DNA from: an uncultured Oscillospiraceae bacterium
Lineage (GTDB): Bacteria; Bacillota; Clostridia; Oscillospirales; Ruminococcaceae
DNA: 16,961 nucleotides
Assembly (NCBI GenBank): GCA_934454435.1
Contig: CAKSGA010000050.1
Span: 1-16,961, forward strand
Direction of reading: 5' to 3'
Shown: one piece after another, positions 13,925 through 16,961 of the stretch
How positions within the stretch are numbered: position 1 is the first letter of the stretch
How the letters are laid out: the number at the start of each line of letters is the position of its first letter
Position numbers and translations under genes: made by a program
The notes under the pieces: generated by a model
Databases searched by the model: none
Told to the model about the DNA's origin: nothing
The model's input: the letters and a program-made list of their open reading frames with translations, nothing else

Positions 13925-16900
13925 ATGGCTGGATTTATATGCAGGTGCTGCGGCGGAACGCTGGAGCAGGTCGGAGAGAGCACGCTTTACATATGCAGTT
14001 ACTGCGGAATGAAGCAGACTGCGCCGAAATTCACGGACAGTCAGCGCCGCAATCTCTATATCCGTGCGGAGCAGCTCCGCAGCGGCGGGGAGTTCGACCG
14101 TGCTGCTGCGCTTTATGAACAGATGACCGTTGAAGCTCCGCAGAACGCTGAGCTGTGGTGGGCGCTGCTTCTGTGCAGGTACGGCGTGACCTACGTACTG
14201 GACGGCAAAAGGGCAGTCCCTACGATAAACCGTGCAAGGCGCACCTCCGTGCTTGCGGACGAGCTGTTCAGTAAGGCGTGCGAGTTTTCGCAGGGGGAGC
14301 AGCTTGAGTTCTACCAGAGCCAGGCGCAGGAGCTTGATGGCATACAGACCCGGCTTCTCGCAGTTTCTGACCAGGAGCAGCCGTTTGACGTTTTCATCTG
14401 CTATAAAGAGGACGACGGCAGGGGCGGCAGGACCTACGAGTCGCTTCTTGCGCAGGATATTTACGACCGGCTCACACGGGAGGGACGCCGGGTGTTTTTC
14501 GCACGTGTCACGCTGGAGGAGAAGCCGGGTGCGGAGTATGAGCCCGTTATATTCTCGGCGCTGAATTCTGCCCGGGTGATGATCGCAGTAGGATTTACGG
14601 CGGAGCATTTTGAAGCCCCCTGGGTGCGCAACGAATGGAGCAGGTTCCTTTCGCTGATGGACGGCGGCAGGCTGATGATACCGGTATTCAGCGGGAATGT
14701 AAGCGCCGTGCCGGCGGAGCTTTCGGTCTACCAGGCGGTGGACGCAGGGCAGCTTGGCTTTATGGAGAACATCGTTTCGGCGGTGGACAGGGTGCTCCCG
14801 CAGGCGGGGAGCGTTACGACCTCTGCCCCCGCAGAGCTTCTTTCAAAGGCGCAGCGCTGTATTTCCAACGGGGAGTTTAACGCAGCGGATCAGCTCTGTG
14901 AGCAGCTCCTTGACAGCGATCCGGAGAACGGCGGCGCATATCTCGTAAAGCTGCTGGCGGCTCTGCATGTGCGGTCGGTGGGGGAGATCTCCGGGCTGGC
15001 ACGTGATGTTTCAGCAGCGCCGGCATGGTCGAAGTCCATGAGGTACGCCGACCAGACCCTGGCGGCGGAGCTTATGGAAAATACCCGCCATGCAGTCCGG
15101 AACTGGTCGGAGGAGCTCTGTGAGAATTCCGCCGATCCGCAGGAGCTTTCAGCAGCGGCGGAGAAGATGGAAAGGCTCGGCTGTACCGCCCAGGCCGAAA
15201 AATGCAGGGTACGCATGGCGGAGCTCCTTGCGGAGCGTCATGAAAAGGAACAGAAGCTGGCCTACGACCAGGCATGTTCGATGCTTGAAAACAGCGCAGA
15301 CCCGGAAGAACTCGCCATGGCGGAGAACATGTTCAGTTCGCTGGGCGGATATCTCGACAGCACGCTGCTTGTGGAGCGCTGCCGGGTGCGTGCGGAGGAG
15401 CGCCGTGCTGAAAGCTCCCGCCTTGTGGAGGATGCTCAGCGCCAGAAAGATAACCGGATGACCTATCTACGGCGCAGGCGGCGTATCCTGCTGTGTTCCG
15501 TCGTGGGTACTGCCGCCGCTGCCGGGCTGGTGTTCGGCGGGGTAACGCTGACGGGTCATATAATAAGGACCTCGGAGTATTCCGCAGGAATGGCGGACTA
15601 CGACAACGGAAGCTACCAGAGCGCAGCGGAGCATTTCGGCAGGGCGGGGGACTACACCGATTCCCGGGATATGAAGCTGCGTTCGGAGTACAAGCTGGCG
15701 CTCCAGCTCCGGAAGGACGAGCGCTATGACGAGGCCGTGGAGCAGTTCAGGAAGCTCGGGGATTACAAGCATTCTGCGGAGGAGATCAACAAGACCCTGT
15801 ACCAGAAAGCGTGCTGGCTCCGCAGCAACGGTAATTACGATGATGCGATCCTCTGCTTCAAGTCGGTCAGCGGGCTCGAGGATTCTGAGGAGCAGATAAA
15901 GTTCACGAAGTATATGCAGGCGGAGGCGCTGCTTGAAAGCGGCGAGCTCGATAAGTCGGCGGAGCTGTTTCTTGCGCTGGGGGACTATTCCGACAGCAGC
16001 GAGCGGCTCAGTGAGATCCGCTATAAAAACGCTGAACTCCTGCTTCAGCAGGAGGATTACACCGCCGCTGAAAAGATGTTTGAACTCAGCCAGTACGGCG
16101 ACTGGGACGATCGTGTAGTCCAGACGCAGTACCTTTACGCAGAGCACACCGCAGCGGAGAACAAGGAAAAGGCGGCGGAAATGTTCAGGGAGCTCGGGGA
16201 TTATTCAGACAGCCGGGAGAGGTCAACGCAGCTTTATTACCAGGCTGCGGACGAAGCCCTCGCCAAAGGCGACAGCGACAAGGCAGTGGAGCTCTTCACC
16301 AGCCTTGGCAGCTATTCCGACAGCCCTGAGCGCCTGACCGAAGCAAAGTACGCCATGGCGCAGGATTACCTTGAAAAAGGCGACCCGCTGAGGGCGGCGA
16401 ACATCTTTTCCGTCCTTGGGGACTACGAGGATTCTCCGGAGCTTCTGGAGGAGGCACGCAGGCAGATGTCCGCCATGTTCATTACGGGTTCCACTGTGGA
16501 ATTCGGAAGCTGGGAGCAGGACGGGGACCTTTCCTCACCGGAGCCTATCCAGTGGGTGGTCATCAGCAATGACGGCAGGACCGCCACGCTTTCGTCAAGG
16601 TTCATTCTTGACCAGCGGGCATATGGCGGGGAGGACTGGAAGAACTCCGGCCTGCGCAGCTGGCTGAACAGTGAGTTCCTGAACACGGCGTTCACCGAGG
16701 ATGAGCGGGGGAAAATGCGTGCAGTCCAGAAGGATTACTGGGACTATGACGGCTTCCATAAGCTCGGCACGGTGTCTGATCGTGTCTGGGTGCCGGATTA
16801 CCACGACGGGCTTCACAAGGGATATGACGCTGTATGTTCCGCCTACGCCGAAAGCAGACGCACAGGCGGGGCAAGGTCTGACATGTACTGGCTGCGGAGC

Positions 16901-16961
16901 TTTGGAGCAGGCGTCCCTTTACTCGGGAGCAACGGGACTGCCACCATCTCAAATCCTTATC
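13925..16961 (+). CDS. Membrane-spanning zinc-ribbon/TPR/TIR protein with DUF6273-like domain (copy 2, 3' end outside window)
   Basis: ATG 13925 lies 14 bases after the stop of copy 1, with GGTGAGG (13914-13920) just upstream, so the two form one operon. The frame stays open to the right edge: 1012 residues are visible. The plan repeats copy 1: zinc ribbon (C6-x2-C9, C24-x2-C27, same positions), LCRYGVTY...PTINR, TIR (153-290; PFDVFICYKEDDG, WVRNE with E237), TPR and coiled coil, RRRRR then one span (521-543), eight TPR-like units with GDYSDS endings (550-850), and a DUF6273-like domain from about 855 (VEFGSWEQDG, LRSWLNSEF, YWLRSFG). The final VRP segment is cut off. It has about two repeats fewer than copy 1. 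The stretch coding WVRNEWSRFLSL is almost identical in DNA between the copies, while other parts have diverged strongly, consistent with duplication followed by selection or local conversion. Confidence 0.85.
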   Translation, partial: MAGFICRCCGGTLEQVGESTLYICSYCGMKQTAPKFTDSQRRNLYIRAEQLRSGGEFDRAAALYEQMTVEAPQNAELWWALLLCRYGVTYVLDGKRAVPTINRARRTSVLADELFSKACEFSQGEQLEFYQSQAQELDGIQTRLLAVSDQEQPFDVFICYKEDDGRGGRTYESLLAQDIYDRLTREGRRVFFARVTLEEKPGAEYEPVIFSALNSARVMIAVGFTAEHFEAPWVRNEWSRFLSLMDGGRLMIPVFSGNVSAVPAELSVYQAVDAGQLGFMENIVSAVDRVLPQAGSVTTSAPAELLSKAQRCISNGEFNAADQLCEQLLDSDPENGGAYLVKLLAALHVRSVGEISGLARDVSAAPAWSKSMRYADQTLAAELMENTRHAVRNWSEELCENSADPQELSAAAEKMERLGCTAQAEKCRVRMAELLAERHEKEQKLAYDQACSMLENSADPEELAMAENMFSSLGGYLDSTLLVERCRVRAEERRAESSRLVEDAQRQKDNRMTYLRRRRRILLCSVVGTAAAAGLVFGGVTLTGHIIRTSEYSAGMADYDNGSYQSAAEHFGRAGDYTDSRDMKLRSEYKLALQLRKDERYDEAVEQFRKLGDYKHSAEEINKTLYQKACWLRSNGNYDDAILCFKSVSGLEDSEEQIKFTKYMQAEALLESGELDKSAELFLALGDYSDSSERLSEIRYKNAELLLQQEDYTAAEKMFELSQYGDWDDRVVQTQYLYAEHTAAENKEKAAEMFRELGDYSDSRERSTQLYYQAADEALAKGDSDKAVELFTSLGSYSDSPERLTEAKYAMAQDYLEKGDPLRAANIFSVLGDYEDSPELLEEARRQMSAMFITGSTVEFGSWEQDGDLSSPEPIQWVVISNDGRTATLSSRFILDQRAYGGEDWKNSGLRSWLNSEFLNTAFTEDERGKMRAVQKDYWDYDGFHKLGTVSDRVWVPDYHDGLHKGYDAVCSAYAESRRTGGARSDMYWLRSFGAGVPLLGSNGTATISNPY

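Noticed and set aside
13841..14608. A 255-codon open frame on the minus strand
   Set aside because: It overlaps the zinc-ribbon and TIR parts of copy 2, whose domain motifs are clear on plus; the minus product has no recognisable motif.
10569..16961. A Thoeris-type TIR/ThsA defence system
   Set aside because: The window holds no ThsA-like SIR2/SLOG gene. Both TIR proteins are large membrane proteins, unlike ThsB, so the label is not supported.

Overview
The window looks like chromosome of a Gram-positive gut or rumen member of the Oscillospiraceae, most likely Ruminococcus or a close relative. The evidence is a type I dockerin on a secreted protein, a LytTR-PAS regulator, zinc-ribbon/TPR/TIR proteins with DUF6273-like C-termini, strong AGGAGG ribosome sites and sigma-70 promoters with 17-base spacers. 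The genus is inferred from gene content only.

Layout, left to right. (1) Positions 1-2965 hold an almost complete FtsX-type ABC permease with a long Asp-Gly repeat region, closed by a bidirectional terminator. (2) Positions 3050-6091 are accessory and scarred. They contain a possible decayed minus-strand gene, two inverted copies of a repeat (3173-3316 and 5405-5571), a small secreted dockerin protein with its own promoter and terminator, a 124-bp MITE-like element with a 4-bp target duplication, and a LytTR-PAS regulator. After these come the C-terminal relic of a sugar ABC permease and the first codons of its lost downstream neighbour. (3) Positions 6243-10033 form a two-gene operon with a 4-base overlap: an ECF sigma factor and a 1103-residue membrane protein that is probably its anti-sigma partner and sensor. 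(4) Positions 10051-10421 are an intergenic mosaic of palindromes and repeats. (5) From 10569 to the right edge lie two tandem paralogues, the second cut by the window. Each has an N-terminal zinc ribbon, TPR-like helices, a TIR domain with a WxxxE glutamate, a coiled coil, one membrane span, extracellular TPR-like 'GDYSDS' repeats and a DUF6273-like C-terminal domain. This half is visibly more GC-rich than the left half.

How the genes may work together. Three separate trans-envelope signalling designs sit side by side: the sigma/anti-sigma pair, the LytTR-PAS regulator, and the TIR proteins. In the TIR proteins a probable NAD-handling or signalling domain lies in the cytoplasm, joined through one membrane segment to an outside repeat/DUF6273 ectodomain. 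The paired membrane TIR proteins are the most unusual system here. Their receptor-like topology is read from the sequence; any role in defence or sensing is inference.
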